Program-made: the position numbers and the translations under genes
Assembly: GCA_947497175.1 (NCBI GenBank)
Contig: CANMFM010000008.1
Span: 186,001-250,000 of the forward strand
Length of the DNA stretch: 64,000 nt
Reading direction: 5' to 3'
Source: an uncultured Aquimarina sp.
Lineage (GTDB): Bacteria; Bacteroidota; Bacteroidia; Flavobacteriales; Flavobacteriaceae
The notes under the pieces: model-generated
The model's database searches: none
Told to the model about the DNA's origin: nothing
The model's input: the letters and a program-made list of their open reading frames with translations, nothing else
In this document: in pieces, positions 28,147 to 37,514 of the stretch
Layout: every line of letters begins with the position of its first letter
How positions within the stretch are numbered: position 1 is the stretch's first letter

Positions 28147-28911
28147 ATGAAGAGACTATTACTTTTAATTATATTTTTAACAATATACGCATGTAAAAAA
28201 CAAGGAGAAGAACCCAATCCTGAGTCCAAAAAAGAAATAATTATAACCAAACCTATAAAAAAGTATGACCCAATACCTATAGATTCTGAAATTGCCAGAA
28301 AACTTTCTAAAAAAGAAATGGCTTCAATATTTACAAGAAGAAAACAAAATCTGTTGGGCATTTCAAATGACCTTTATCAAGCATATTCTTATAAAGATGA
28401 ATCTGGTGAATATTATCTACTGTTAACCGATCATCAAATATCAATAAATGAAGAGAAAGACACTTTATATGATAATATATATGCCTTAAATATAACAAAC
28501 AAAAACAATCAATTCAAGAAAAGATCTACCGTTACCGGTGAAATAGATAAGGAGTGGGAAACCTCTATCGGTTTTTGGAATCAGTATTCAGAGATATCCG
28601 ATCTTGATAGTGATGGCCTGGTTGACCTAATTTTGGTTTATGGCACTACCGGTCAGGATATGTACAAAGATGGTAGAATAAAAATCTTGGTGTATCACAA
28701 TAAAAAGAGAGTATCAATTAAGCACCAGAATAGTGATATAACTGGAGGTAGATCGACAAAAATTAACAAGAAATTTTACCTATTACCTTCAGAAATACAA
28801 GAGGCTGTAAAAGAAAAAATGAAGCGCATGGTTAAAAATGGTCATGCAGTTTTTTCAGAAGGTTGGGAAAAAGAAATGACTAATAGTGCAACACGTTTAG
28901 AAGATAAATAA
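28147..28911 (+). CDS. Lipoprotein with a calcium-binding-like loop
   Basis: A 254-residue lipoprotein with lipobox IYAC at about residue 16. The mature protein is Lys/Glu-rich. The segment ISDLDSDGLVDLILVY matches the DxDxDG loop found in calcium-binding and FG-GAP-like proteins. The remainder is mostly beta. It resembles a flavobacterial family loosely labelled surface-polysaccharide-associated, but I would not rely on that. Likely attached to the outer membrane. It is a stand-alone gene. Confidence 0.65.
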   Translation: MKRLLLLIIFLTIYACKKQGEEPNPESKKEIIITKPIKKYDPIPIDSEIARKLSKKEMASIFTRRKQNLLGISNDLYQAYSYKDESGEYYLLLTDHQISINEEKDTLYDNIYALNITNKNNQFKKRSTVTGEIDKEWETSIGFWNQYSEISDLDSDGLVDLILVYGTTGQDMYKDGRIKILVYHNKKRVSIKHQNSDITGGRSTKINKKFYLLPSEIQEAVKEKMKRMVKNGHAVFSEGWEKEMTNSATRLEDK

Positions 28912-28996
28912 GTGATTGTATACCACTATAATCAAAGAGAATTTGGTAATTAACACAAACTCGAGTAAGTATTTAATTCTAAAGAGCCGGCGGATT

Positions 28997-29141
28997 GAGT
29001 GATTTTTGGCTGTGACCTCTTGGCTCCGCTCGAGATGATATGGATAAAAATGATACCGATTCTTCGACACGCTAAGGATGACAGTGCTTTTTTTTAAAAA
29101 ACTTATTTGTCTTCGATACAATTTTTTGTCAAAAATCACTC
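28997..29141. repeat. 145-base intergenic element with 12-base terminal inverted repeats
   Basis: GAGTGATTTTTG at 28997-29008 and CAAAAATCACTC at 29130-29141 are perfect inverted repeats. Between them lie segments such as TTGGCTCCGCTCGAGATGAT and CTTCGACACGCTAAGGATGA, of a kind I recall as dispersed in intergenic regions of flavobacteria. It fills most of the 303-base gap after the lipoprotein gene. No transposase is present; it could be a MITE-like or palindromic repeat. Confidence 0.6.
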
Positions 29142-29214
29142 ATACTGATGCAAATTTTCAGGTAATTCAGGTTATTTAGTTTTTCTTCTAAATCTAAAGC
29201 ACCTTATATTTAAT

Positions 29215-30234
29215 TTAAAGTTTTATTCTTGTTGATATAGGATAATGATCTGAAAATCTTTTATAGAAGGTTTTGAATTCTAAAATCTCAAAATCCTCTG
29301 CTACCAAAATAAAATCAATACGCACAGGGAACAGATCGAACTCAAAAGTTTTGCCAAAACCTCTACCGGCTTCTTTAAAAGTATCTAGTAAACCTTCAGA
29401 TTTTACCTGGTTATATACATAAGAATAGGCAGTATTATTAAAATCACCCATCACTATATTTTTATAGGGTGATTTTTTAATATGATCCGTTAATATCTCT
29501 ATTTGCTCTTGTTGTTTTTCGAAAGAAACTTGAACTCTACTTAATAATTTTTGAGAATCAGCCTTAGAAAACTGATTCGTAGCAGAACTTATTTTGTGAG
29601 ACTGAAGATGAACATTAAATACGCGTACGGTATCTCCTTTGATCACTATATCTGCAAAAATGATATTATTTGCAGTTTCTTTAAATTGCAGAGATCCTTT
29701 ATTAATAATTGGAAATTTTGAAAATACTACTAGCGCCAACTCTCCATTATCATTATTAAAATTTTCGTATTTATAAGGATAGTGATTAAAATTTGTTTCT
29801 GGGTTATTATAATATTCTTGTGCGCAAAATATATCAGGTTGCTGTTCTCTTATTAATTTTGAGATATCTTGAGGTATCGATTTAGAGTTAATCCATTCAA
29901 ATCGATTAAAACTGCGTACGTTGTAGCTTAATAAAGAAATACTATTTTCTACAACATCATCAGACGACTTACCTTTTAACTTGTATAATGATGAAACATG
30001 CGAAATACCTAAAACTAGAATAACCAGAGATAGTATAAGCTTTTTATTGAGTTGAATCGCCCAGTACAGTAAAAATAAAATATTTATTACGATTAAGATT
30101 GGTACCGCTAAACTTAATACCGATAAAAACGGAAACATTTTTGGAGAAACATAGGGTAATAAATAAGAAAGCAACAATGCAAAAGCTGCTATAGAATTAA
30201 TAACAAAAATAATCCTGTTGATTAAAGCCCTCAT
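29215..30234 (-). CDS. Membrane-anchored endonuclease/exonuclease/phosphatase-family protein
   Basis: A 339-residue protein. Three hydrophobic helices occupy residues 1-85, then an EEP fold domain begins. Its catalytic motifs are NVRSFNRFEW, CAQEYYN (catalytic Glu), DFNNTAYSY and the terminal SDHYPIS with the active-site Asp-His. The active domain probably faces the periplasm. Family members cleave phosphodiesters in nucleic acids, lipids or inositol phosphates; the substrate is unknown. It is the last gene of the minus-strand mutL-rhomboid operon, 10 bases after the rhomboid gene. Confidence 0.85.
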   Translation of the reverse strand: MRALINRIIFVINSIAAFALLLSYLLPYVSPKMFPFLSVLSLAVPILIVINILFLLYWAIQLNKKLILSLVILVLGISHVSSLYKLKGKSSDDVVENSISLLSYNVRSFNRFEWINSKSIPQDISKLIREQQPDIFCAQEYYNNPETNFNHYPYKYENFNNDNGELALVVFSKFPIINKGSLQFKETANNIIFADIVIKGDTVRVFNVHLQSHKISSATNQFSKADSQKLLSRVQVSFEKQQEQIEILTDHIKKSPYKNIVMGDFNNTAYSYVYNQVKSEGLLDTFKEAGRGFGKTFEFDLFPVRIDFILVAEDFEILEFKTFYKRFSDHYPISTRIKL

Positions 30235-30243
30235 ATCGTATAC

Positions 30244-31125
30244 CTATTCTTTACCTGCCTTAAACAAAAAGTCTTTTTCTTCTTTGGTTAGGCTATCATA
30301 ACCACTTTTACTGATTTTGTCTAAAATGGCATCAATTTTTTCCTGGTTGGGACTCTTGGATGAAGTAGCTTTCTTTTTTGTAGTCGATGTTCTATAGGTT
30401 TTCGATTTATGCACCGTTTTTAACGGGCCTTTTTTCTTACTTGGTTTGAACAAATTTACCAGAGTATCCATCAATTTTTCAAACCATGCGCCTATATCAT
30501 TGCCTTTTTTGAGTTGAATAGCGTACATGTACCCAAATAATGCGCCACCCATATGTGCAATTAATCCACCTGCATTGCCTGAAGTAGGAAGCTGGATTAA
30601 ATCAGACACTACTACAAACAGTCCAATTTGCCACAACTTAACATTAAAAAATATCACTCTAACCTCTGCATTAGGAGTATATGTTGCTATAAAAATAACT
30701 ATTGCCAAAACAGCAGCGGAAGCACCGATCAAATATCCTGAATGACCGCTTAAAACGGGTAGAAAATTATACGCAAGCACAAATAAAACTCCGCCACATA
30801 TCGCACCTAAGAGATAAATGGTAAGAAATCGTTTTTCGGTAAACAGATTTAAAACAAATTGACCAAACCAATATAGCATCAGCATATTCCAGAAGATATG
30901 CCAAAAACCAAAGTGCAAAAAGCTATACGTTAAGATTCCCCAAAACTGTGTAATTAAAACATCAAATGCAGCGGGTAAAACAAACCAATCCATTAGTGCT
31001 CCCGGACTTGTTTTAAAGATCCAAGATCCTAAGGTTGCAAATAAAAATAAAACCGCATTAGTTATAATGAGCTTAATAACAATATTAGCCGTTTTAAACT
31101 GATATGAAAGATTATTAGTAGCCAT
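30244..31125 (-). CDS. Rhomboid-family intramembrane serine protease with long C-terminal tail
   Basis: About 293 residues. Six hydrophobic helices carry the catalytic Ser in GASAAVLA and the His in HMGGALFGY, plus the WHIFWNMLMLYWFG segment typical of rhomboids. After the last helix comes a basic, Ser/Lys/Thr-rich cytoplasmic tail of about 70 residues ending in a small helical motif (LDKISKSGYDSLTKEEKDFL). The start is ATG 31125, two bases after the stop of the other rhomboid gene. Cleaves membrane proteins within the bilayer; the substrate is unknown. Confidence 0.9.
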   Translation of the reverse strand: MATNNLSYQFKTANIVIKLIITNAVLFLFATLGSWIFKTSPGALMDWFVLPAAFDVLITQFWGILTYSFLHFGFWHIFWNMLMLYWFGQFVLNLFTEKRFLTIYLLGAICGGVLFVLAYNFLPVLSGHSGYLIGASAAVLAIVIFIATYTPNAEVRVIFFNVKLWQIGLFVVVSDLIQLPTSGNAGGLIAHMGGALFGYMYAIQLKKGNDIGAWFEKLMDTLVNLFKPSKKKGPLKTVHKSKTYRTSTTKKKATSSKSPNQEKIDAILDKISKSGYDSLTKEEKDFLFKAGKE

Positions 31126-31127
31126 AC

Positions 31128-31880
31128 TTAGTACCAACGATGTTGATTAAACGAATTCTTTTTCCAATACCACATAGTAATAAAACCAATCACTGCACCT
31201 CCAATATGAGCCCAATGTGCCACATTAGAAGGGCCTAAAATAGCCTGACCTGTAATTCCACTGTATAAATCTAATAAGAAATAACCGCCTATTAAATATT
31301 TCGCTTTAATAGGTATGGGAATAAACATAATATATAATGGTAAATTAGGAAACAGAACTGCAAATGCGGCAAGAACACCGAAGATCGCACCAGAAGCACC
31401 TACCATTGGAGATACATAGGCTCCGATCATTTTTTGAGTGAGTTCTTGAGGTATGTTAGGATATATCCTAAATTGTTCTGATGCAATAGCTTCTTGAATA
31501 AATTTAATAATTTCGGAATGTGAGAATCCTGCTTCGATATACGCCTGATAACCAGGATTAAATTGAAAATAAGTAAATAGAATCTGAAAACCAACTGCTC
31601 CTAGTCCAGAAAAGAAATAAATAAAAAGAAATTTATTTTTCCCAATGAAGTTTTCAAGATGACTACCAAACATATACAAAGCAAACATATTAAAAAAGAT
31701 ATGTCCAGCACCTCCATGCATAAACATATGTGAGATTATCTGCCATATTTGGAAATTGTCATTTTTAGGAAACCAGAGTGCAAATAGCTCAAAGGCTTTA
31801 TCTCCTAGGGTAATTGACCCTATGTAAAAAATGACATTAATTATCAATAAGACTTTTACCGTTTCTGTAATTCTCCCCAT
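31128..31880 (-). CDS. Rhomboid-family intramembrane serine protease
   Basis: A 250-residue rhomboid with catalytic Ser in GASGAIFGVLAAF, His in HIGGAVIGF, and the loop HMFMHGGAGHIFFNMFALYMFG. It has a longer loop (about residues 110-150) than its neighbour. The two rhomboid genes lie back to back with mutL seven bases upstream, a conserved flavobacterial arrangement. Intact catalytic residues suggest an active protease. Confidence 0.9.
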   Translation of the reverse strand: MGRITETVKVLLIINVIFYIGSITLGDKAFELFALWFPKNDNFQIWQIISHMFMHGGAGHIFFNMFALYMFGSHLENFIGKNKFLFIYFFSGLGAVGFQILFTYFQFNPGYQAYIEAGFSHSEIIKFIQEAIASEQFRIYPNIPQELTQKMIGAYVSPMVGASGAIFGVLAAFAVLFPNLPLYIMFIPIPIKAKYLIGGYFLLDLYSGITGQAILGPSNVAHWAHIGGAVIGFITMWYWKKNSFNQHRWY

Positions 31881-31886
31881 TTATTT

Positions 31887-33761
31887 TTAAAATTTCTTAT
31901 CGATCTCATCTACGGTTAACGTAATGAAAGTCGGCTTATTATCTGGTGTTATTGTAGGCTCTGTACATGCAAAAAGGCTGTTTGCCATATACTGCTGTTG
32001 TTCTGAAGCTAATTCTACTCCGGTTCTCACGGCTATACTTTTGGCTATAGATCTTGCCAATAGATCTGTTTGCGAGAAACCTGTATCGGGCACTTCATTT
32101 TCAAGATCACTAATTAATTGTTCAAATAAGATCGAAACTTCTTTCTCTGATACAACAGAGGGTATTGCTTTAATTTCTATCTCGCCCAATGATAATGCTC
32201 CAAATACAAACCCTGTATTTTCTAATTGTTCCTTTACTGTTTCCAACAACGCGCTCTCGTTTTTAGAAAAAGAAAGTATAAGTGGAAATAACAACTGCTG
32301 ACTTACAGCACTAGCCATGGTAATATTTCTTAGCAACTCTTCATAAAGGATTCGTTGGTGTGCTCGATTTTGATGTATAATAACCATTCCGCTTTTAATG
32401 GTCGTGACAATATATTTTCTTCTAAGTTGATAGGTGGTATGGCTCCCTACTTTTTTATCTTCGCTTACAAATAAAGAACCTGTTACTTCTGCACTTTCAA
32501 ATTCAATTGATGAAAACTCGTTCTCTGTAGGTGTAGTAGAATCCAGTTCTGATTCTAATCCAACATACAGATTTTCCCAGCTTGCTGCTGATTCTTTTTT
32601 AAACGTCGTATATTTTTTATCTGAAGATGAACCTGATCCTATCCTTTTGTCTTCTTGAAACGGATTGAAATTACGGTCTACTTCAATAATGGGAGCCTGG
32701 GCAACTTTACCTTTGTACTCATAGGGGGTATCCATAGAGGAATCTCTATTGAAATCTAAAATTGGAGCTACATTAAACTGCCCTAAACTATGTTTGATAG
32801 TAGAACGTAACATTGCATATAACGCATGTTCATCTTCAAACTTAATTTCTGTTTTTGTAGGATGAATATTAATATCTATAGATTTAGGATCTACTTTCAA
32901 GTAAATAAAATAACTTGGGTGCGCTTTATCTTTCAGTAGTCCTTCAAATGCGGCATTAACTGCATGATTGAGGTAGCCACTTTTGATAAATCGATCATTC
33001 ACAAAGAAAAATTGTTCTCCTCGTGATCTTTTAGCATATTCGGGTTTACCTACAAAGCCACTAATGGTTACCAAATCTGTTTCTTCCTTAATGGGGACTA
33101 GTTTTTCATTAGTTTTACCTCCAAAAATATTTACAATACGTTGTCGATGATTAGCAGTTGGCAAATTAAAAACCTCACTTCCGTTATGAAACATATCAAA
33201 TCGTATTGACGGATGTGCCATAGCTACGCGATGAAACTCATCGATAATATGACGTAGCTCTACAGCGTTTGACTTTAAAAAATTACGGCGTGCCGGAATG
33301 TTATAAAACAAATTCTTAACGCAAATAGAGGTTCCTTTAGGAGTAACACATACTTCCTGAGAAACTACTTCGCTCCCTTCGATTTTTATCTCTGTACCAA
33401 CTTCTTCTCTATCCAGTTTGGTTTTAAGCTCAACGTGTGCAATGGCGGCTATAGATGCTAAGGCTTCTCCTCTAAAACCTTTTGTATTAATCTCAAAAAG
33501 ATCCTCTGCTGCCCTAATTTTTGACGTTGCATGACGTTCAAAACTAAGCCGTGCATCGGTGTCACTCATTCCTACACCATTGTCTATGACTTGAATAAGT
33601 GTTTTACCTGCTTCTTTAATGATCAGCTTTATATGATCAGAATGGGCATCAATTGCATTTTCTAACAACTCTTTAACTACAGAAGCTGGTCTTTGAACCA
33701 CTTCTCCTGCAGCTATCTGGTTGGCTACGTGATCGGGTAATAGTTGAATTATATCAGACAT
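31887..33761 (-). CDS. mutL: DNA mismatch repair protein MutL
   Basis: A 624-residue MutL. The N-terminal GHKL ATPase domain is intact: QIAAGEVVQRPASVVKELLE, DNGVGM, GFRGEALASI. A flexible linker (about 350-430) leads to the C-terminal dimerisation domain. The endonuclease motif DQHAxxE of many MutL proteins is altered here to HQNRAHQ, and the second metal box reads ACTEPTI, so the nuclease centre appears missing. MutL links MutS mismatch recognition to repair. It is in an operon with a small membrane protein upstream and the rhomboids downstream. Confidence 0.93.
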   Translation of the reverse strand: MSDIIQLLPDHVANQIAAGEVVQRPASVVKELLENAIDAHSDHIKLIIKEAGKTLIQVIDNGVGMSDTDARLSFERHATSKIRAAEDLFEINTKGFRGEALASIAAIAHVELKTKLDREEVGTEIKIEGSEVVSQEVCVTPKGTSICVKNLFYNIPARRNFLKSNAVELRHIIDEFHRVAMAHPSIRFDMFHNGSEVFNLPTANHRQRIVNIFGGKTNEKLVPIKEETDLVTISGFVGKPEYAKRSRGEQFFFVNDRFIKSGYLNHAVNAAFEGLLKDKAHPSYFIYLKVDPKSIDINIHPTKTEIKFEDEHALYAMLRSTIKHSLGQFNVAPILDFNRDSSMDTPYEYKGKVAQAPIIEVDRNFNPFQEDKRIGSGSSSDKKYTTFKKESAASWENLYVGLESELDSTTPTENEFSSIEFESAEVTGSLFVSEDKKVGSHTTYQLRRKYIVTTIKSGMVIIHQNRAHQRILYEELLRNITMASAVSQQLLFPLILSFSKNESALLETVKEQLENTGFVFGALSLGEIEIKAIPSVVSEKEVSILFEQLISDLENEVPDTGFSQTDLLARSIAKSIAVRTGVELASEQQQYMANSLFACTEPTITPDNKPTFITLTVDEIDKKF

Positions 33762-34049
33762 TTATCGTCTTGCAGTAAATATGGACAAATCAAAATCTAT
33801 GAGAAACAAAAAAAGAAAAAGTAGTATAAGAAAAATCCATAAAACTCTACGATTTACCTTTCTGTCAGAGCCATGCTTTAATTCTTCCCAGGCCGTTGAA
33901 AACTTGTCTTTAAAGTTATTGCTCTTTCCAACATTTCGGAATTTATCGAATCTGTTCTCTATTTGGTATGGGCTACCCTCTCCATTATCATCCCAATAAC
34001 GTGGAGAATAGCTAAACTTTTTATTTTTTCTTGTTTTAAATATTCCCAT
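33762..34049 (-). CDS. Small membrane-anchored protein upstream of mutL
   Basis: About 95 residues: a charged cytoplasmic part (KTRKNKKFSYSPRYWDD) and one C-terminal membrane helix (VLWIFLILLFLFLFLIDF). Homologues are often mislabelled riboflavin synthase subunit beta because ribH is close by; nothing in the sequence supports that. The frame extends back to a TTG at 34070, but a -7 promoter motif overlaps that region, so the ATG at 34049 is preferred. It abuts mutL directly. Function unknown. Confidence 0.7.
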   Translation of the reverse strand: MGIFKTRKNKKFSYSPRYWDDNGEGSPYQIENRFDKFRNVGKSNNFKDKFSTAWEELKHGSDRKVNRRVLWIFLILLFLFLFLIDFDLSIFTARR

Positions 34050-34498
34050 AATCGAATCAAATATACTCAAAATGCAGTGTAATCTAAAGCTTTTAGCATT
34101 ACAATAACAATGAGTGTGGTTAATAATGTTCAGTGTAAGGCTTATGTTTTTTACACCTGAGATAAAAAAGGGAGGATAAAAAAACAGGAAACCACTCTAA
34201 ACGTATGAACTTGTTTTTCTGGTGTCGAATACTACATTTAGCGTAGGGTAAATCAACACTGCATGTATACAACAAATAGTATACCACTCCAAAAAGTTTT
34301 CTATCAAAAACCTATGTATACCCAAACTCGAAGATTATTCTTAATGATTGTCTGCTTTGTATAAATGATATTGTTTAGCATCATTCTGAATGTATTTCAA
34401 AATCTCATTATACTAATTATTAGTTGATGATGATAATGAGAACCTGAAACAAGTTCAGGTCGACAATTATGGTTTGTTATACATTACAGATGTTCAAT
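34050..34498. other. Intergenic stretch between ribH and the mutL operon
   Basis: On the minus strand a TATATTTG at 34065-34058 fits the -7 consensus and would start the mutL operon transcript with a very short leader; no TTG lies at the right distance. A small inverted repeat lies at 34442-34448 with 34454-34460. A plus-strand GTAGGGTAA near 34240 resembles half of the ECF element seen at 41.9 kb but lacks the CGTT half. No gene seen. Confidence 0.45.
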
Positions 34499-35005
34499 TT
34501 ATTCTTTGTAGAATTTAGCATCTTTGCGAAGCTGCGCCATTTTAATTGCGGCTATAGCAGCTTCGGTACCTTTATTACCGTGTTTTCCACCAGAACGATC
34601 TATCGACTGCTGCATTGTATTATCGGTTAAGACACAAAAAATAACAGGAATATCACCTTGTATATTGAGATCCTTAATCCCATGAGTCACTCCTTCGCAA
34701 ACAAAATCAAAATGCTTTGTCTCTCCTTGTATTACACTACCAATGGCTATAACAGCATCGAGCATATCAAAAGATTCCAGCATTTTTTTGCAACCGTAAA
34801 TCAATTCGAAACTACCCGGCACATTCCACCTTACGATGTTTTCTTTTATAGCGCCGCAATCGATCAATGCATCAAATGCCCCTTGAAAAAGCCCTTGCGT
34901 TATGTTTTCATTCCATTCTGAAACAACAATCCCAAACCGAAAGTTCTTCGCGTTTGGGATTTTAGCTTTATCGTATTGTGATAAGTTTTTATTTTCTGTA
35001 GCCAT
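34499..35005 (-). CDS. ribH: 6,7-dimethyl-8-ribityllumazine synthase
   Basis: About 168 residues; forms the penultimate step of riboflavin synthesis, condensing the ribityl-pyrimidine with dihydroxybutanone phosphate. Motifs seen: VSEWNENIT, VPGSFELI (substrate pocket), GSVIQGETKHFDFV (catalytic His) and GNKGTEAA. The start is ATG 35005; an upstream in-frame codon at 35038 would add residues without family similarity. It follows the TPR gene by 67 bases on the minus strand. Confidence 0.93.
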   Translation of the reverse strand: MATENKNLSQYDKAKIPNAKNFRFGIVVSEWNENITQGLFQGAFDALIDCGAIKENIVRWNVPGSFELIYGCKKMLESFDMLDAVIAIGSVIQGETKHFDFVCEGVTHGIKDLNIQGDIPVIFCVLTDNTMQQSIDRSGGKHGNKGTEAAIAAIKMAQLRKDAKFYKE

Positions 35006-35072
35006 GATTGGTCTAAGGTTTTTGTATCTCGAGTTCAAAGTTTCTTATAAACCCGAAACTTTAAACCATGAA

Positions 35073-35846
35073 CTATTGTCTCATTGCTTGAGCTTGACCA
35101 AGATGAACATCTACTTGATTAGCTTCAACACTTTTCGGAAATTCTTCCTTAATACGCTCTAAGTAAGAAATTGCTACTTCATTTTTATTTAATGAAATTG
35201 CTGTGATTGCAGCTTTCAATAAAAACTTTGGCGTAGTAAAATCATTTGTTTTGATCTGAGCCGCTTTTTCATAATACCCTAGCGCTTCTTCTACCTGGTC
35301 TAACTGTGAAAAGGCATCTCCAATACCTCCTAAAGCCAACGGACCAAGCATTTGATCATCGCTTTTGAAGTTATCCAAATATTCTATAGCTTCTTGATAT
35401 TTATTCATATTAAGATAAGAAAAGCCCGCGTAGTAATTTGCAAGATTAGCTGCCTTGGTTCCGCCATAGTTTTCGATAATTTCTAAAAACCCATACTTAC
35501 CTTCACCTCCATTAAGAGCTAAAGTGTATAAAGAATCACGAACAGTGGTGTTACCGTTTACCGCATTATCAAAATATTGTTGAGCTTTAAACATTTCGTT
35601 TGCCGCTTCTTGTTCTTTTGGCTCTTGAATAAATTTTTGAAAACCAAGATATCCTAATATCACAAGAGCTATAACTGCTACGGCACCAAGTATATACTTT
35701 TGGTTAGCCGCAACCCATTCTTCGGTTTTAGAAGCACCTTCATCTAGTGTATTAAATACCTCTGCAGTTGTTGATTTATCTTCAATCTGTTCAACTTCTT
35801 CAGCTTTATTTTTAGGTTTGTGTCCTCGTTTCTTGTAAGTTGCCAT
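35073..35846 (-). CDS. Membrane-anchored tetratricopeptide-repeat protein (YfgM-like)
   Basis: A 257-residue protein: a charged cytoplasmic N-terminus (1-48), one membrane helix (about 50-68, YILGAVAVIALVILGYLGF) and a periplasmic helical part with TPR-like repeats (AANLANYYAGFSYLNMNKY, ALGGIGDAFSQLDQ, AALGYYEKAAQIK-like). This topology matches YfgM, an ancillary SecYEG-associated chaperone. A minus-strand CAAAAATA at 35867-35874 is the complement of a TANNTTTG -7 element. It is divergent from recF. Confidence 0.8.
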   Translation of the reverse strand: MATYKKRGHKPKNKAEEVEQIEDKSTTAEVFNTLDEGASKTEEWVAANQKYILGAVAVIALVILGYLGFQKFIQEPKEQEAANEMFKAQQYFDNAVNGNTTVRDSLYTLALNGGEGKYGFLEIIENYGGTKAANLANYYAGFSYLNMNKYQEAIEYLDNFKSDDQMLGPLALGGIGDAFSQLDQVEEALGYYEKAAQIKTNDFTTPKFLLKAAITAISLNKNEVAISYLERIKEEFPKSVEANQVDVHLGQAQAMRQ

Positions 35847-35982
35847 AAGTTTTCTTTAATGAAGGGCAAAAATAAAATTTTTATTCATAATTAAAAGCAC
35901 AACTATTTATTATTTTTCAATATTTTGCAAGGATTAATTACGAATTTCTTTATAGCCACCACTCCTTGATGATCAGCGTTTT

Positions 35983-37098
35983 ATGATTTTAAAAGCTCTT
36001 TCTTTAATCAATTATAAGAATTTTGAATCCATCAATTTAGAATTTGATGATAAGATTAATTGTTTTGTCGGAAATAATGGAGTCGGAAAAACTAACATTT
36101 TGGATGCCATTTATCACTTATCGTTTGGAAAGAGTTATTTTAATCCAATAACTAGTCAAAATATTAAACATGGTACAGATTTTTTTGTCATTGATGGTTT
36201 GTATACAAAAGAGAAACGTGATGAAAAGGTAATCGTAAGTGTCAAAAGAGGTCAAAAGAAGGTAATCAAACGTAATGGCAAAGCGTATGAAACTTTTAGA
36301 GAGCATATTGGTTTTTTACCTTTGGTAATTATATCCCCTGCAGATAGAGACCTTATCACTGAGGGGAGTGATATGCGTCGTAAATTTATAGATGGAGTTA
36401 TTTCACAAAGTGATCAGAACTATTTAACAACACTATTGCAGTACACAAAATTAGTATCACAGCGTAATGCGCTATTAAAATACTTTGCCGCCAACAACAC
36501 CTTTGACCCTACAACCTTAGATGTCTATAATCAACAATTGCATGAATATGGAAGCTTAATTCATCAAAAAAGAACAGAATTTTTAGACGTTTTTATCCCT
36601 ATATTTACGCAACGATATGAGGCAATCAGTTCTGGGAAAGAACAGGTATCAATACACTATCAAAGCAGGCTAGCAAAAACCGATCTATTAACGTTATTAG
36701 AGCAAAATTTAGTAAAAGATAAAACATTACAGTATACAAGCGTAGGCGTGCATAAAGATGATTTATCTTTTGAAATAGAATCACATCCTATCAAAAAATT
36801 TGGGAGTCAAGGTCAACAAAAATCTTTTTTAATTGCCTTAAAGCTTGCGCAATTTGATTTTATCAAAAATCACAGCAAAGTAAACCCTATACTTTTACTC
36901 GATGATATTTTTGATAAGCTCGACGAAAAACGTGTAGAGCATATCATTAAGCTAGTAGATGATCAAAACTTTGGACAACTTTTTATTAGTGATACTCATG
37001 TTGAGCGAACCGAAGAAGTTATAAAAAAGATTTCGCAATCTTATAAAATTTTTAAACTGGAAGAGAATACTAATAAAGAAATGAATTCATTCGAATAA
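35983..37098 (+). CDS. recF: DNA replication and repair protein RecF
   Basis: A 371-residue SMC-like ATPase that helps load RecA on gapped DNA. The Walker A motif is GNNGVGKTN near residue 30; the signature motif is [20 protein letters not shown] (about 265-284) and Walker B is [12 protein letters not shown]. Length is as expected. It is followed with a one-base overlap by a lipoprotein and then a DUF721 gene, the latter a classic recF neighbour. Confidence 0.93.
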   Translation: MILKALSLINYKNFESINLEFDDKINCFVGNNGVGKTNILDAIYHLSFGKSYFNPITSQNIKHGTDFFVIDGLYTKEKRDEKVIVSVKRGQKKVIKRNGKAYETFREHIGFLPLVIISPADRDLITEGSDMRRKFIDGVISQSDQNYLTTLLQYTKLVSQRNALLKYFAANNTFDPTTLDVYNQQLHEYGSLIHQKRTEFLDVFIPIFTQRYEAISSGKEQVSIHYQSRLAKTDLLTLLEQNLVKDKTLQYTSVGVHKDDLSFEIESHPIKKFGSQGQQKSFLIALKLAQFDFIKNHSKVNPILLLDDIFDKLDEKRVEHIIKLVDDQNFGQLFISDTHVERTEEVIKKISQSYKIFKLEENTNKEMNSFE

Positions 37099-37514
37099 TG
37101 AGAAAAATAATAATCTATACAGTATTAATTACCTTTTTTTCTTGCTCAAAACCTCACCCCAAAAGTTTTATAAAACACCTTAATGGATATTGGGAAATAG
37201 AACGGGTACAACTCTCTAACGGAACAGAAAAAAAATACAACTACAATCAAAGTGTAGATTTTTTTGAAATTAATGATGCTATTGGCATTCGTAAAAAAGT
37301 ACAACCCAAATTAGATGGAAGTTTTATCACTACAAATGATCGTGAAGTATTTACAATAAAAATTGAAAATGATAGTCTGAGAATGTATTATAAAAACTCG
37401 CTTTCAAGCAGGAAGGAGACTGTTGTTCTTGCAAAAGAAAATCAGATCATTATCAAAAATGAAGCTGGAAATACGTACTTTTATAAACCTTATCAAAAGA
37501 TAACATTAGAATGA
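37098..37514 (+). CDS. Small lipoprotein between recF and DUF721
   Basis: A 138-residue lipoprotein: a short signal with lipobox FFSC at about residue 15. The mature part begins FIKHLNGYWEIERVQLSNG, resembling lipocalin-like or DUF-type beta-barrel domains of Bacteroidota. It overlaps recF by one base and the next gene by four, so it is embedded in that operon. A lipoprotein amid DNA-repair genes is an odd placement. Function unknown. Confidence 0.7.
   Translation: MRKIIIYTVLITFFSCSKPHPKSFIKHLNGYWEIERVQLSNGTEKKYNYNQSVDFFEINDAIGIRKKVQPKLDGSFITTNDREVFTIKIENDSLRMYYKNSLSSRKETVVLAKENQIIIKNEAGNTYFYKPYQKITLE

Noticed and set aside
28300..28911. Possible surface-polysaccharide biosynthesis role for the lipoprotein at 28147
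   Set aside because: Rests only on a vague memory of a family name; no enzymatic motif is visible.
31924..32301. Open frame of 125 codons on the plus strand opposite mutL
   Set aside because: A shadow of mutL in another frame; mutL is unmistakable.
34238..34264. CGTAGGGTAA on the plus strand, like the ECF box
   Set aside because: Thirteen bases later the sequence is GTAT, not CGTT, and no plus-strand gene follows.
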